Shown: one piece after another, positions 10,966 through 24,273 of the stretch
Layout of the letters: each line of letters starts with the position of its first letter
How positions within the stretch are numbered: position 1 is the stretch's first letter
NCBI RefSeq assembly: GCF_041296385.1
Contig: NW_027183521.1
Span: forward strand, 186,001 to 250,000
Length of the DNA stretch: 64,000 nt
From: Aphelocoma coerulescens
Taxonomy: Eukaryota > Chordata > Aves > Passeriformes > Corvidae
Direction of reading: 5' to 3'
Program-made: the position numbers and the translations under genes
Notes under the pieces: generated by a model
Told to the model about the DNA's origin: nothing
The model's input: the letters and a program-made list of their open reading frames with translations, nothing else
Database searches by the model: none

Positions 10966-13158
10966 AGGATGCGCTCTATGGAGTTGAGAAAGAAAGTGCG
11001 TCTCACTAGCTTCTTTCCTCTACTTCATAGACAGCAAAGGGGCTATGAAAGGCAGCACTGGCTTTTTGTTCTAGGACTTCTTCTTTACAAGCAGCTGCTG
11101 GATGTTTGGAAGGGGGTTTGGGATATGCAAAAATGAGAGGCTAAGATGGTAAGAGGGTAAGATGGAAGTCATCTGGCAAAAGCAGAGCTCACAAAAGGGC
11201 CAGCTGAGAAAGCTCTTGCTGCCTACAACTTCAACTGCACCCCTCAAAGCAGCAGCACACACGCTGCTCTCGGCACTTTCCTTCTCAGCTCTACGCACCA
11301 TCCTAAGCCTTGCCTCTCCCACACTCAGGATCCAAAGACAACGGCACCAGGGACTGCTCACACACTAAAGGCACCAGGACAAAAGGCTCACCAGCTTGGC
11401 CTTTGCATTCCCGCTGACAGCTCCACAGCTTGAACCCAGAGAACTGCCTGCTGCCAACAGCCTTTCCAATCACTCTGAGCACCTCATGACAAGGAGTGTG
11501 GGGAATGAATCTCCAGCAGCCTCCTGCCCCAGGCTGTCCCCCGGGAGCAGCCCTGCTCCAGGCCGTGACTGCCACCTGCACAGCCAAAGGACCCAGAGCC
11601 GGTGTTACACACCACGGCTGTGCCTGGCACAGAGACACCAGTGGCCACACAAGTGGCCATGGCACTGTCCACACACAGTCCCTGCTGCTGCTCCCCCAGC
11701 CGCTGGCACCAACTCCCAGCCACCCACTCCTAAAGCCACGGGGCCCACTGGGACACTGCGGGGGCTCGTGGAAGCCAGCGGCCATTGTGACACAGCGGGG
11801 CTGCACAGAGCCCACGGTGCTTTGTGACCCGTGGCTCCCAGGAGAGCCTTTGTGATGCTGGGGAACTACAAGGAAGCCTGGCTCCTCTGTGACACCACCA
11901 CAGAAGCTCAGGGGAGCCCTGGAGACCGTGCTGATGCTATGGAACCTGATGCAACCCTGCCTCCTCTGTGACACCACAGAACCTCTGGGAGCCCTGGAGA
12001 CCGTGCTGATGCTATGGAACCTGATGCAACCCTGCCTCCACTGTGACACCACAGAAGCTCAGGGAGCCCTGGAGACTGTGGTGATGCTATGGAACCTGAT
12101 GCAACCCTGCCTCCACTGTGACACCACAGAACCTCTGGGAGCCCTGGAGACCGTGCTGATGCTATGGAACCTGATGCAACCCTGCCTCCACTGTGACACC
12201 ACAGAAGCTCGGGGAGCTCTGCAGACCGTGGGGATGCTGGCGAAGCTGACGGAACCCTGGGCACCACAGTGACGCTATGGAACCTGGTGGAACCGAGGGG
12301 CCACAGTGACACTGTGGGGCCTTTTGGAAGCAACAGGACCCTGGTGGGAAGCCACGGGATGATTAATCCTGCACGAACCTGCTCCAGGTGGGCTCCTCTC
12401 TCCCGGCTTCCACAGGTGCTGCTAGGATCCCACTCCGGCACTGGCTTGGCACGGGCTGACGGCTTCCTTTGGCAATGGCTCTGCTCCAGGATGGCATGCT
12501 GCAGAGAATGCAGGTAGATTTTGTGCTCACTCCTGGCATGCAGCTGGACAATAAAGCCTGATCCAGCCCCCCCTCAGCATATGTCCGGCTCTGGCATTGG
12601 GGCGGGGCAACTTTGGGAGCAGCCCCAGCCCTGCTCCTGCTCCCGGCTGGGCACCCAGCTGCTGGGACACAGGTGTGTCCTGATGCCACCGTCTACTCCT
12701 TTGAGAAGGGGAGGACAGAGTGCATCAGGGAGTTTGGTGTGGCTTACATGCGGCAAGGAGAAGGTGCAGCCCCAAACTGGCTTTCACTTCTAGAACCTTT
12801 TGCTATTGCGGGAGCAGCTGCTGGAGCTTTTCAACCGAGCTGCAAGAGTGAAAAGTGTGATGGCATGTCTATCTGAGAAGGAAGGTTCGGTGCCGCAGCC
12901 TGTTGTGCACAATTTATATGCTGATAAGAGAAGGGGGTGCTTTTGGAACGTTTTCCTTCCTGACACTTCTGTCTCTGTGAGCTTTAGCTGCTTGGACTCA
13001 GGGATACCGAAGGTATGTGAAAGTGACTGGGATGCGAGAATCATGTTGCACAGGGAACAGGGAAGGTCAGCAAATGTTTCCTGTCCTGGCACATCTCTCA
13101 GTCTGAACTGCAGCTGCAGATGCTTCACTTCCGCCAAGGACTCTGCCACCTTGAGAGA
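10966..13158 (+). repeat. Macrosatellite unit 6 (2193 bp, 4 x 75-bp)
   Basis: 75-bp array at 11916-12215. Markers C-G-G-G-A. The first copy reads CTATGGAACC rather than the usual first-copy CTATTGAACC, a feature shared with unit 8. Confidence 0.95.
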
Positions 13159-15351
13159 AGGATGCGCTCTATGGAGTTGAGAAAGAAAGTGCGTCTCACT
13201 AGCTTCTTTCCTCTACTTCATAGACAGCAAAGGGGCTATGAAAGGCAGCACTGGCTTTTTGTTCTAGGACTTCTTCTTTACAAGCAGCTGCTGGATGTTT
13301 GGAAGGGGGTTTGGGATATGCAAAAATGAGAGGCTAAGATGGTAAGAGGGTAAGATGGAAGTCATCTGGCAAAAGCAGAGCTCACAAAAGGGCCAGCTGA
13401 GAAAGCTCTTGCTGCCTACAACTTCAACTGCACCCCTCAAAGCAGCAGCACACACGCTGCTCTCGGCACTTTCCTTCTCAGCTCTACGCACCATCCTAAG
13501 CCTTGCCTCTCCCACACTCAGGATCCAAAGACAACGGCACCAGGGACTGCTCACACACTAAAGGCACCAGGACAAAAGGCTCACCAGCTTGGCCTTTGCA
13601 TTCCCGCTGACAGCTCCACAGCTTGAACCCAGAGAACTGCCTGCTGCCAACAGCCTTTCCAATCACTCTGAGCACCTCATGACAAGGAGTGTGGGGAATG
13701 AATCTCCAGCAGCCTCCTGCCCCAGGCTGTCCCCCGGGAGCAGCCCTGCTCCAGGCCGTGACTGCCACCTGCACAGCCAAAGGACCCAGAGCCGGTGTTA
13801 CACACCACGGCTGTGCCTGGCACAGAGACACCAGTGGCCACACAAGTGGCCATGGCACTGTCCACACACAGTCCCTGCTGCTGCTCCCCCAGCCGCTGGC
13901 ACCAACTCCCAGCCACCCACTCCTAAAGCCACGGGGCCCACTGGGACACTGCGGGGGCTCGTGGAAGCCAGCGGCCATTGTGACACAGCGGGGCTGCACA
14001 GAGCCCACGGTGCTTTGTGACCCGTGGCTCCCAGGAGAGCCTTTGTGATGCTGGGGAACTACAAGGAAGCCTGGCTCCTCTGTGACACCACCACAGAAGC
14101 TCAGGGGAGCCCTGGAGACCGTGCTGATGCTATTGAACCTGATGCAACCCTGCCTCCTCTGTGACACCACAGAACCTCTGGGAGCCCTGGAGACCGTGCT
14201 GATGCTATGGAACCTGATGCAACCCTGCCTCCACTGTGACACCACAGAAGCTCAGGGAGCCCTGGAGACTGTGGTGATGCTATGGAACCTGATGCAACCC
14301 TGCCTCCACTGTGACACCACAGAACCTCTGGGAGCCCTGGAGACCGTGCTGATGCTATGGAACCTGATGCAACCCTGCCTCCACTGTGACACCACAGAAG
14401 CTCGGGGAGCTCTGCAGACCGTGGGGATGCTGGCGAAGCTGACGGAACCCTGGGCACCACAGTGACGCTATGGAACCTGGTGGAACCGAGGGGCCACAGT
14501 GACACTGTGGGGCCTTTTGGAAGCAACAGGACCCTGGTGGGAAGCCACGGGATGATTAATCCTGCACGAACCTGCTCCAGGTGGGCTCCTCTCTCCCGGC
14601 TTCCACAGGTGCTGCTAGGATCCCACTCCGGCACTGGCTTGGCACGGGCTCACGGCTTCCTTTGGCAATGGCTCTGCTCCAGGATGGCATGCTGCAGAGA
14701 ATGCAGGTAGATTTTGTGCTCACTCCTGGCATGCAGCTGGACAATAAAGCCTGATCCAGCCCCCCCTCAGCATATGTCCGGCTCTGGCATTGGGGCGGGG
14801 CAACTTTGGGAGCAGCCCCAGCCCTGCTCCTGCTCCCGGCTGGGCACCCAGCTGCTGGGACACAGGTGTGTCCTGATGCCACCGTCTACTCCTTTGAGAA
14901 GGGGAGGACAGAGTGCATCAGGGAGTTTGGTGTGGCTTACATGCGGCAAGGAGAAGGTGCAGCCCCAAACTGGCTTTCACTTCTAGAACCTTTTGCTATT
15001 GCGGGAGCAGCTGCTGGAGCTTTTCAACCGAGCTGCAAGAGTGAAAAGTGTGATGGCATGTCTATCTGAGAAGGAAGGTTCGGTGCCGCAGCCTGTTGTG
15101 CACAATTTATATGCTGATAAGAGAAGGGGGTGCTTTTGGAACGTTTTCCTTCCTGACACTTCTGTCTCTGTGAGCTTTAGCTGCTTGGACTCAGGGATAC
15201 CGAAGGTATGTGAAAGTGACTGGGATGCGAGAATCATGTTGCACAGGGAACAGGGAAGGTCAGCAAATGTTTCCTGTCCTGGCACATCTCTCAGTCTGAA
15301 CTGCAGCTGCAGATGCTTCACTTCCGCCAAGGACTCTGCCACCTTGAGAGA
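13159..15351 (+). repeat. Macrosatellite unit 7 (2193 bp, 4 x 75-bp)
   Basis: 75-bp array at 14109-14408. Markers C-G-C-G-A. Confidence 0.95.
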
Positions 15352-17694
15352 AGGATGCGCTCTATGGAGTTGAGAAAGAAAGTGCGTCTCACTAGCTTCT
15401 TTCCTCTACTTCATAGACAGCAAAGGGGCTATGAAAGGCAGCACTGGCTTTTTGTTCTAGGACTTCTTCTTTACAAGCAGCTGCTGGATGTTTGGAAGGG
15501 GGTTTGGGATATGCAAAAATGAGAGGCTAAGATGGTAAGAGGGTAAGATGGAAGTCATCTGGCAAAAGCAGAGCTCACAAAAGGGCCAGCTGAGAAAGCT
15601 CTTGCTGCCTACAACTTCAACTGCACCCCTCAAAGCAGCAGCACACACGCTGCTCTCGGCACTTTCCTTCTCAGCTCTACGCACCATCCTAAGCCTTGCC
15701 TCTCCCACACTCAGGATCCAAAGACAACGGCACCAGGGACTGCTCACACACTAAAGGCACCAGGACAAAAGGCTCACCAGCTTGGCCTTTGCATTCCCGC
15801 TGACAGCTCCACAGCTTGAACCCAGAGAACTGCCTGCTGCCAACAGCCTTTCCAATCACTCTGAGCACCTCATGACAAGGAGTGTGGGGAATGAATCTCC
15901 AGCAGCCTCCTGCCCCAGGCTGTCCCCCGGGAGCAGCCCTGCTCCAGGCCGTGACTGCCACCTGCACAGCCAAAGGACCCAGAGCCGGTGTTACACACCA
16001 CGGCTGTGCCTGGCACAGAGACACCAGTGGCCACACAAGTGGCCATGGCACTGTCCACACACAGTCCCTGCTGCTGCTCCCCCAGCCGCTGGCACCAACT
16101 CCCAGCCACCCACTCCTAAAGCCACGGGGCCCACTGGGACACTGCGGGGGCTCGTGGAAGCCAGCGGCCATTGTGACACAGCGGGGCTGCACAGAGCCCA
16201 CGGTGCTTTGTGACCCGTGGCTCCCAGGAGAGCCTTTGTGATGCTGGGGAACTACAAGGAAGCCTGGCTCCTCTGTGACACCACCACAGAAGCTCAGGGG
16301 AGCCCTGGAGACCGTGCTGATGCTATGGAACCTGATGCAACCCTGCCTCCTCTGTGACACCACAGAACCTCTGGGAGCCCTGGAGACCGTGCTGATGCTA
16401 TGGAACCTGATGCAACCCTGCCTCCACTGTGACACCACAGAAGCTCGGGGAGCCCTGGAGACCGTGCTGATGCTATGGAACCTGATGCAACCCTGCCTCC
16501 TCTGTGACACCACAGAACCTCTGGGAGCCCTGGAGACCGTGCTGATGCTATGGAACCTGATGCAACCCTGCCTCCACTGTGACACCACAGAAGCTCAGGG
16601 AGCCCTGGAGACTGTGGTGATGCTATGGAACCTGATGCAACCCTGCCTCCACTGTGACACCACAGAACCTCTGGGAGCCCTGGAGACCGTGCTGATGCTA
16701 TGGAACCTGATGCAACCCTGCCTCCACTGTGACACCACAGAAGCTCGGGGAGCTCTGCAGACCGTGGGGATGCTGGCGAAGCTGACGGAACCCTGGGCAC
16801 CACAGTGACGCTATGGAACCTGGTGGAACCGAGGGGCCACAGTGACACTGTGGGGCCTTTTGGAAGCAACAGGACCCTGGTGGGAAGCCACGGGATGATT
16901 AATCCTGCACGAACCTGCTCCAGGTGGGCTCCTCTCTCCCGGCTTCCACAGGTGCTGCTAGGATCCCACTCCGGCACTGGCTTGGCACGGGCTCACGGCT
17001 TCCTTTGGCAATGGCTCTGCTCCAGGATGGCATGCTGCAGAGAATGCAGGTAGATTTTGTGCTCACTCCTGGCATGCAGCTGGACAATAAAGCCTGATCC
17101 AGCCCCCCCTCAGCATATGTCCGGCTCTGGCATTGGGGCGGGGCAACTTTGGGAGCAGCCCCAGCCCTGCTCCTGCTCCCGGCTGGGCACCCAGCTGCTG
17201 GGACACAGGTGTGTCCTGATGCCACCGTCTACTCCTTTGAGAAGGGGAGGACAGAGTGCATCAGGGAGTTTGGTGTGGCTTACATGCGGCAAGGAGAAGG
17301 TGCAGCCCCAAACTGGCTTTCACTTCTAGAACCTTTTGCTATTGCGGGAGCAGCTGCTGGAGCTTTTCAACCGAGCTGCAAGAGTGAAAAGTGTGATGGC
17401 ATGTCTATCTGAGAAGGAAGGTTCGGTGCCGCAGCCTGTTGTGCACAATTTATATGCTGATAAGAGAAGGGGGTGCTTTTGGAACGTTTTCCTTCCTGAC
17501 ACTTCTGTCTCTGTGAGCTTTAGCTGCTTGGACTCAGGGATACCGAAGGTATGTGAAAGTGACTGGGATGCGAGAATCATGTTGCACAGGGAACAGGGAA
17601 GGTCAGCAAATGTTTCCTGTCCTGGCACATCTCTCAGTCTGAACTGCAGCTGCAGATGCTTCACTTCCGCCAAGGACTCTGCCACCTTGAGAGA
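15352..17694 (+). repeat. Macrosatellite unit 8 (2343 bp, 6 x 75-bp)
   Basis: 75-bp array at 16302-16751. Markers C-G-C-G-A. Relative to unit 6 the first 150-bp dimer is duplicated in tandem, which explains the extra 150 bp. Confidence 0.95.
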
Positions 17695-19962
17695 AGGATG
17701 CGCTCTATGGAGTTGAGAAAGAAAGTGCGTCTCACTAGCTTCTTTCCTCTACTTCATAGACAGCAAAGGGGCTATGAAAGGCAGCACTGGCTTTTTGTTC
17801 TAGGACTTCTTCTTTACAAGCAGCTGCTGGATGTTTGGAAGGGGGTTTGGGATATGCAAAAATGAGAGGCTAAGATGGTAAGAGGGTAAGATGGAAGTCA
17901 TCTGGCAAAAGCAGAGCTCACAAAAGGGCCAGCTGAGAAAGCTCTTGCTGCCTACAACTTCAACTGCACCCCTCAAAGCAGCAGCACACACGCTGCTCTC
18001 GGCACTTTCCTTCTCAGCTCTACGCACCATCCTAAGCCTTGCCTCTCCCACACTCAGGATCCAAAGACAACGGCACCAGGGACTGCTCACACACTAAAGG
18101 CACCAGGACAAAAGGCTCACCAGCTTGGCCTTTGCATTCCCGCTGACAGCTCCACAGCTTGAACCCAGAGAACTGCCTGCTGCCAACAGCCTTTCCAATC
18201 ACTCTGAGCACCTCATGACAAGGAGTGTGGGGAATGAATCTCCAGCAGCCTCCTGCCCCAGGCTGTCCCCCGGGAGCAGCCCTGCTCCAGGCTGTGACTG
18301 CCACCTGCACAGCCAAAGGACCCAGAGCCGGTGTTACACACCACGGCTGTGCCTGGCACAGAGACACCAGTGGCCACACAAGTGGCCATGGCACTGTCCA
18401 CACACAGTCCCTGCTGCTGCTCCCCCAGCCGCTGGCACCAACTCCCAGCCACCCACTCCTAAAGCCACGGGGCCCACTGGGACACTGCGGGGGCTCGTGG
18501 AAGCCAGCGGCCATTGTGACACAGCGGGGCTGCACAGAGCCCACGGTGCTTTGTGACCCGTGGCTCCCAGGAGAGCCTTTGTGATGCTGGGGAACTACAA
18601 GGAAGCCTGGCTCCTCTGTGACACCACCACAGAAGCTCAGGGGAGCCCTTGAGACTGTGCTGATGCTATTGAACCTGATGCAACCCTGCCTCCTCTGTGA
18701 CACCACAGAAGCTCTTGGAGCCCTGGAGACCGTGCTGATGCTATGGAACCTGATGCAACCCTGCCTCCTCTGTGACACCACAGAACCTCTGGGAGCCCTG
18801 GAGACCGTGCTGATGCTATGGAACCTGATGCAACCCTGCCTCCACTGTGACACCACAGAAGCTCAGGGAGCCCTGGAGACTGTGGTGATGCTATGGAACC
18901 TGATGCAACCCTGCCTCCACTGTGACACCACAGAACCTCTGGGAGCCCTGGAGACCGTGCTGATGCTATGGAACCTGATGCAACCCTGCCTCCACTGTGA
19001 CACCACAGAAGCTCGGGGAGCTCTGCAGACCGTGGGGATGCTGGCGAAGCTGACGGAACCCTGGGCACCACAGTGACGCTATGGAACCTGGTGGAACCGA
19101 GGGGCCACAGTGACACTGTGGGGCCTTTTGGAAGCAACAGGACCCTGGTGGGAAGCCACGGGATGATTAATCCTGCACGAACCTGCTCCAGGTGGGCTCC
19201 TCTCTCCCGGCTTCCACAGGTGCTGCTAGGATCCCACTCCGGCACTGGCTTGGCACGGGCTCACGGCTTCCTTTGGCAATGGCTCTGCTCCAGGATGGCA
19301 TGCTGCAGAGAATGCAGGTAGATTTTGTGCTCACTCCTGGCATGCAGCTGGACAATAAAGCCTGATCCAGCCCCCCCTCAGCATATGTCCGGCTCTGGCA
19401 TTGGGGCGGGGCAACTTTGGGAGCAGCCCCAGCCCTGCTCCTGCTCCCGGCTGGGCACCCAGCTGCTGGGACACAGGTGTGTCCTGATGCCACCGTCTAC
19501 TCCTTTGAGAAGGGGAGGACAGAGTGCATCAGGGAGTTTGGTGTGGCTTACATGCGGCAAGGAGAAGGTGCAGCCCCAAACTGGCTTTCACTTCTAGAAC
19601 CTTTTGCTATTGCGGGAGCAGCTGCTGGAGCTTTTCAACCGAGCTGCAAGAGTGAAAAGTGTGATGGCATGTCTATCTGAGAAGGAAGGTTCGGTGCCGC
19701 AGCCTGTTGTGCACAATTTATATGCTGATAAGAGAAGGGGGTGCTTTTGGAACGTTTTCCTTCCTGACACTTCTGTCTCTGTGAGCTTTAGCTGCTTGGA
19801 CTCAGGGATACCGAAGGTATGTGAAAGTGACTGGGATGCGAGAATCATGTTGCACAGGGAACAGGGAAGGTCAGCAAATGTTTCCTGTCCTGGCACATCT
19901 CTCAGTCTGAACTGCAGCTGCAGATGCTTCACTTCCGCCAAGGACTCTGCCACCTTGAGAGA
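17695..19962 (+). repeat. Macrosatellite unit 9 (2268 bp, 5 x 75-bp)
   Basis: 75-bp array at 18645-19019. Markers T-G-C-G-A. The array opens with GCCCTTGAGACTG, a variant shared only with unit 11, so units 9 and 11 look like sisters separated by unit 10. Confidence 0.95.
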
Positions 19963-22005
19963 AGGATGCGCTCTATGGAGTTGAGAAAGAAAGTGCGTCT
20001 CACTAGCTTCTTTCCTCTACTTCATAGACAGCAAAGGGGCTATGAAAGGCAGCACTGGCTTTTTGTTCTAGGACTTCTTCTTTACAAGCAGCTGCTGGAT
20101 GTTTGGAAGGGGGTTTGGGATATGCAAAAATGAGAGGCTAAGATGGTAAGAGGGTAAGATGGAAGTCATCTGGCAAAAGCAGAGCTCACAAAAGGGCCAG
20201 CTGAGAAAGCTCTTGCTGCCTACAACTTCAACTGCACCCCTCAAAGCAGCAGCACACACGCTGCTCTCGGCACTTTCCTTCTCAGCTCTACGCACCATCC
20301 TAAGCCTTGCCTCTCCCACACTCAGGATCCAAAGACAACGGCACCAGGGACTGCTCACACACTAAAGGCACCAGGACAAAAGGCTCACCAGCTTGGCCTT
20401 TGCATTCCCGCTGACAGCTCCACAGCTTGAACCCAGAGAACTGCCTGCTGCCAACAGCCTTTCCAATCACTCTGAGCACCTCATGACAAGGAGTGTGGGG
20501 AATGAATCTCCAGCAGCCTCCTGCCCCAGGCTGTCCCCCGGGAGCAGCCCTGCTCCAGGCCGTGACTGCCACCTGCACAGCCAAAGGACCCAGAGCCGGT
20601 GTTACACACCACGGCTGTGCCTGGCACAGAGACACCAGTGGCCACACAAGTGGCCATGGCACTGTCCACACACAGTCCCTGCTGCTGCTCCCCCAGCCGC
20701 TGGCACCAACTCCCAGCCACCCACTCCTAAAGCCACGGGGCCCACTGGGACACTGCGGGGGCTCGTGGAAGCCAGCGGCCATTGTGACACAGCGGGGCTG
20801 CACAGAGCCCACGGTGCTTTGTGACCCGTGGCTCCCAGGAGAGCCTTTGTGATGCTGGGGAACTACAAGGAAGCCTGGCTCCTCTGTGACACCACCACAG
20901 AAGCTCAGGGGAGCCCTGGAGACTGTGCTGATGCTATTGAACCTGATGCAACCCTGCCTCCTCTGTGACACCACAGAAGCTCTTGGAGCCCTGGAGACCG
21001 TGGTGATGCTATGGAACCTGATGCAACCCTGCCTCCTCTGTGACACCACAGAACCTCTGGGAGCTCTGCAGACCGTGGGGATGCTGGCGAAGCTGACGGA
21101 ACCCTGGGCACCACAGTGACGCTATGGAACCTGGTGGAACCGAGGGGCCACAGTGACACTGTGGGGCCTTTTGGAAGCAACAGGACCCTGGTGGGAAGCC
21201 ACGGGATGATTAATCCTGCACGAACCTGCTCCAGGTGGGCTCCTCTCTCCCGGCTTCCACAGGTGCTGCTAGGATCCCACTCCGGCACTGGCTTGGCACG
21301 GGCTCACGGCTTCCTTTGGCAATGGCTCTGCTCCAGGATGGCATGCTGCAGAGAATGCAGGTAGATTTTGTGCTCACTCCTGGCATGCAGCTGGACAATA
21401 AAGCCTGATCCAGCCCCCCCTCAGCATATGTCCGGCTCTGGCATTGGGGCGGGGCAACTTTGGGAGCAGCCCCAGCCCTGCTCCTGCTCCCGGCTGGGCA
21501 CCCAGCTGCTGGGACACAGGTGTGTCCTGATGCCACCGTCTACTCCTTTGAGAAGGGGAGGACAGAGTGCATCAGGGAGTTTGGTGTGGCTTACATGCGG
21601 CAAGGAGAAGGTGCAGCCCCAAACTGGCTTTCACTTCTAGAACCTTTTGCTATTGCGGGAGCAGCTGCTGGAGCTTTTCAACCGAGCTGCAAGAGTGAAA
21701 AGTGTGATGGCATGTCTATCTGAGAAGGAAGGTTCGGTGCCGCAGCCTGTTGTGCACAATTTATATGCTGATAAGAGAAGGGGGTGCTTTTGGAACGTTT
21801 TCCTTCCTGACACTTCTGTCTCTGTGAGCTTTAGCTGCTTGGACTCAGGGATACCGAAGGTATGTGAAAGTGACTGGGATGCGAGAATCATGTTGCACAG
21901 GGAACAGGGAAGGTCAGCAAATGTTTCCTGTCCTGGCACATCTCTCAGTCTGAACTGCAGCTGCAGATGCTTCACTTCCGCCAAGGACTCTGCCACCTTG
22001 AGAGA
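19963..22005 (+). repeat. Macrosatellite unit 10 (2043 bp, 2 x 75-bp), shortest
   Basis: 75-bp array at 20913-21062 holds only the first two copies of the 5-copy type; the last three (225 bp) are missing and the sequence passes straight into the decayed edge copy. Markers C-G-C-G-A. Confidence 0.95.
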
Positions 22006-24273
22006 AGGATGCGCTCTATGGAGTTGAGAAAGAAAGTGCGTCTCACTAGCTTCTTTCCTCTACTTCATAGACAGCAAAGGGGCTATGAAAGGCAGCACTG
22101 GCTTTTTGTTCTAGGACTTCTTCTTTACAAGCAGCTGCTGGATGTTTGGAAGGGGGTTTGGGATATGCAAAAATGAGAGGCTAAGATGGTAAGAGGGTAA
22201 GATGGAAGTCATCTGGCAAAAGCAGAGCTCACAAAAGGGCCAGCTGAGAAAGCTCTTGCTGCCTACAACTTCAACTGCACCCCTCAAAGCAGCAGCACAC
22301 ACGCTGCTCTCGGCACTTTCCTTCTCAGCTCTACGCACCATCCTAAGCCTTGCCTCTCCCACACTCAGGATCCAAAGACAACGGCACCAGGGACTGCTCA
22401 CACACTAAAGGCACCAGGACAAAAGGCTCACCAGCTTGGCCTTTGCATTCCCGCTGACAGCTCCACAGCTTGAACCCAGAGAACTGCCTGCTGCCAACAG
22501 CCTTTCCAATCACTCTGAGCACCTCATGACAAGGAGTGTGGGGAATGAATCTCCAGCAGCCTCCTGCCCCAGGCTGTCCCCCGGGAGCAGCCCTGCTCCA
22601 GGCTGTGACTGCCACCTGCACAGCCAAAGGACCCAGAGCCGGTGTTACACACCACGGCTGTGCCTGGCACAGAGACACCAGTGGCCACACAAGTGGCCAT
22701 GGCACTGTCCACACACAGTCCCTGCTGCTGCTCCCCCAGCCGCTGGCACCAACTCCCAGCCACCCACTCCTAAAGCCACGGGGCCCACTGGGACACTGCG
22801 GGGGCTCGTGGAAGCCAGCGGCCATTGTGACACAGCGGGGCTGCACAGAGCCCACGGTGCTTTGTGACCCATGGCTCCCAGGAGAGCCTTTGTGATGCTG
22901 GGGAACTACAAGGAAGCCTGGCTCCTCTGTGACACCACCACAGAAGCTCAGGGGAGCCCTTGAGACTGTGCTGATGCTATTGAACCTGATGCAACCCTGC
23001 CTCCTCTGTGACACCACAGAAGCTCTTGGAGCCCTGGAGACCGTGGTGATGCTATGGAACCTGATGCAACCCTGCCTCCTCTGTGACACCACAGAACCTC
23101 TGGGAGCCCTGGAGACCGTGCTGATGCTATGGAACCTGATGCAACCCTGCCTCCACTGTGACACCACAGAAGCTCAGGGAGCCCTGGAGACTGTGGTGAT
23201 GCTATGGAACCTGATGCAACCCTGCCTCCACTGTGACACCACAGAACCTCTGGGAGCCCTGGAGACCGTGCTGATGCTATGGAACCTGATGCAACCCTGC
23301 CTCCACTGTGACACCACAGAAGCTCGGGGAGCTCTGCAGACCGTGGGGATGCTGGCGAAGCTGACGGAACCCTGGGCACCACAGTGACGCTATGGAACCT
23401 GGTGGAACCGAGGGGCCACAGTGACACTGTGGGGCCTTTTGGAAGCAACAGGACCCTGGTGGGAAGCCACGGGATGATTAATCCTGCACGAACCTGCTCC
23501 AGGTGGGCTCCTCTCTCCCGGCTTCCACAGGTGCTGCTAGGATCCCACTCCGGCACTGGCTTGGCACGGGCTCACGGCTTCCTTTGGCAATGGCTCTGCT
23601 CCAGGATGGCATGCTGCAGAGAATGCAGGTAGATTTTGTGCTCACTCCTGGCATGCAGCTGGACAATAAAGCCTGATCCAGCCCCCCCTCAGCATATGTC
23701 CGGCTCTGGCATTGGGGCGGGGCAACTTTGGGAGCAGCCCCAGCCCTGCTCCTGCTCCCGGCTGGGCACCCAGCTGCTGGGACACAGGTGTGTCCTGATG
23801 CCACCGTCTACTCCTTTGAGAAGGGGAGGACAGAGTGCATCAGGGAGTTTGGTGTGGCTTACATGCGGCAAGGAGAAGGTGCAGCCCCAAACTGGCTTTC
23901 ACTTCTAGAACCTTTTGCTATTGCGGGAGCAGCTGCTGGAGCTTTTCAACCGAGCTGCAAGAGTGAAAAGTGTGATGGCATGTCTATCTGAGAAGGAAGG
24001 TTCGGTGCCGCAGCCTGTTGTGCACAATTTATATGCTGATAAGAGAAGGGGGTGCTTTTGCAACGTTTTCCTTCCTGACACTTCTGTCTCTGTGAGCTTT
24101 AGCTGCTTGGACTCAGGGATACCGAAGGTATGTGAAAGTGACTGGGATGCGAGAATCATGTTGCACAGGGAACAGGGAAGGTCAGCAAATGTTTCCTGTC
24201 CTGGCACATCTCTCAGTCTGAACTGCAGCTGCAGATGCTTCACTTCCGCCAAGGACTCTGCCACCTTGAGAGA
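22006..24273 (+). repeat. Macrosatellite unit 11 (2268 bp, 5 x 75-bp)
   Basis: 75-bp array at 22956-23330. Markers T-G-C-C-A. It shares the GCCCTTGAGACTG array start with unit 9 and has a private G to A at a CpG (22871). Confidence 0.95.
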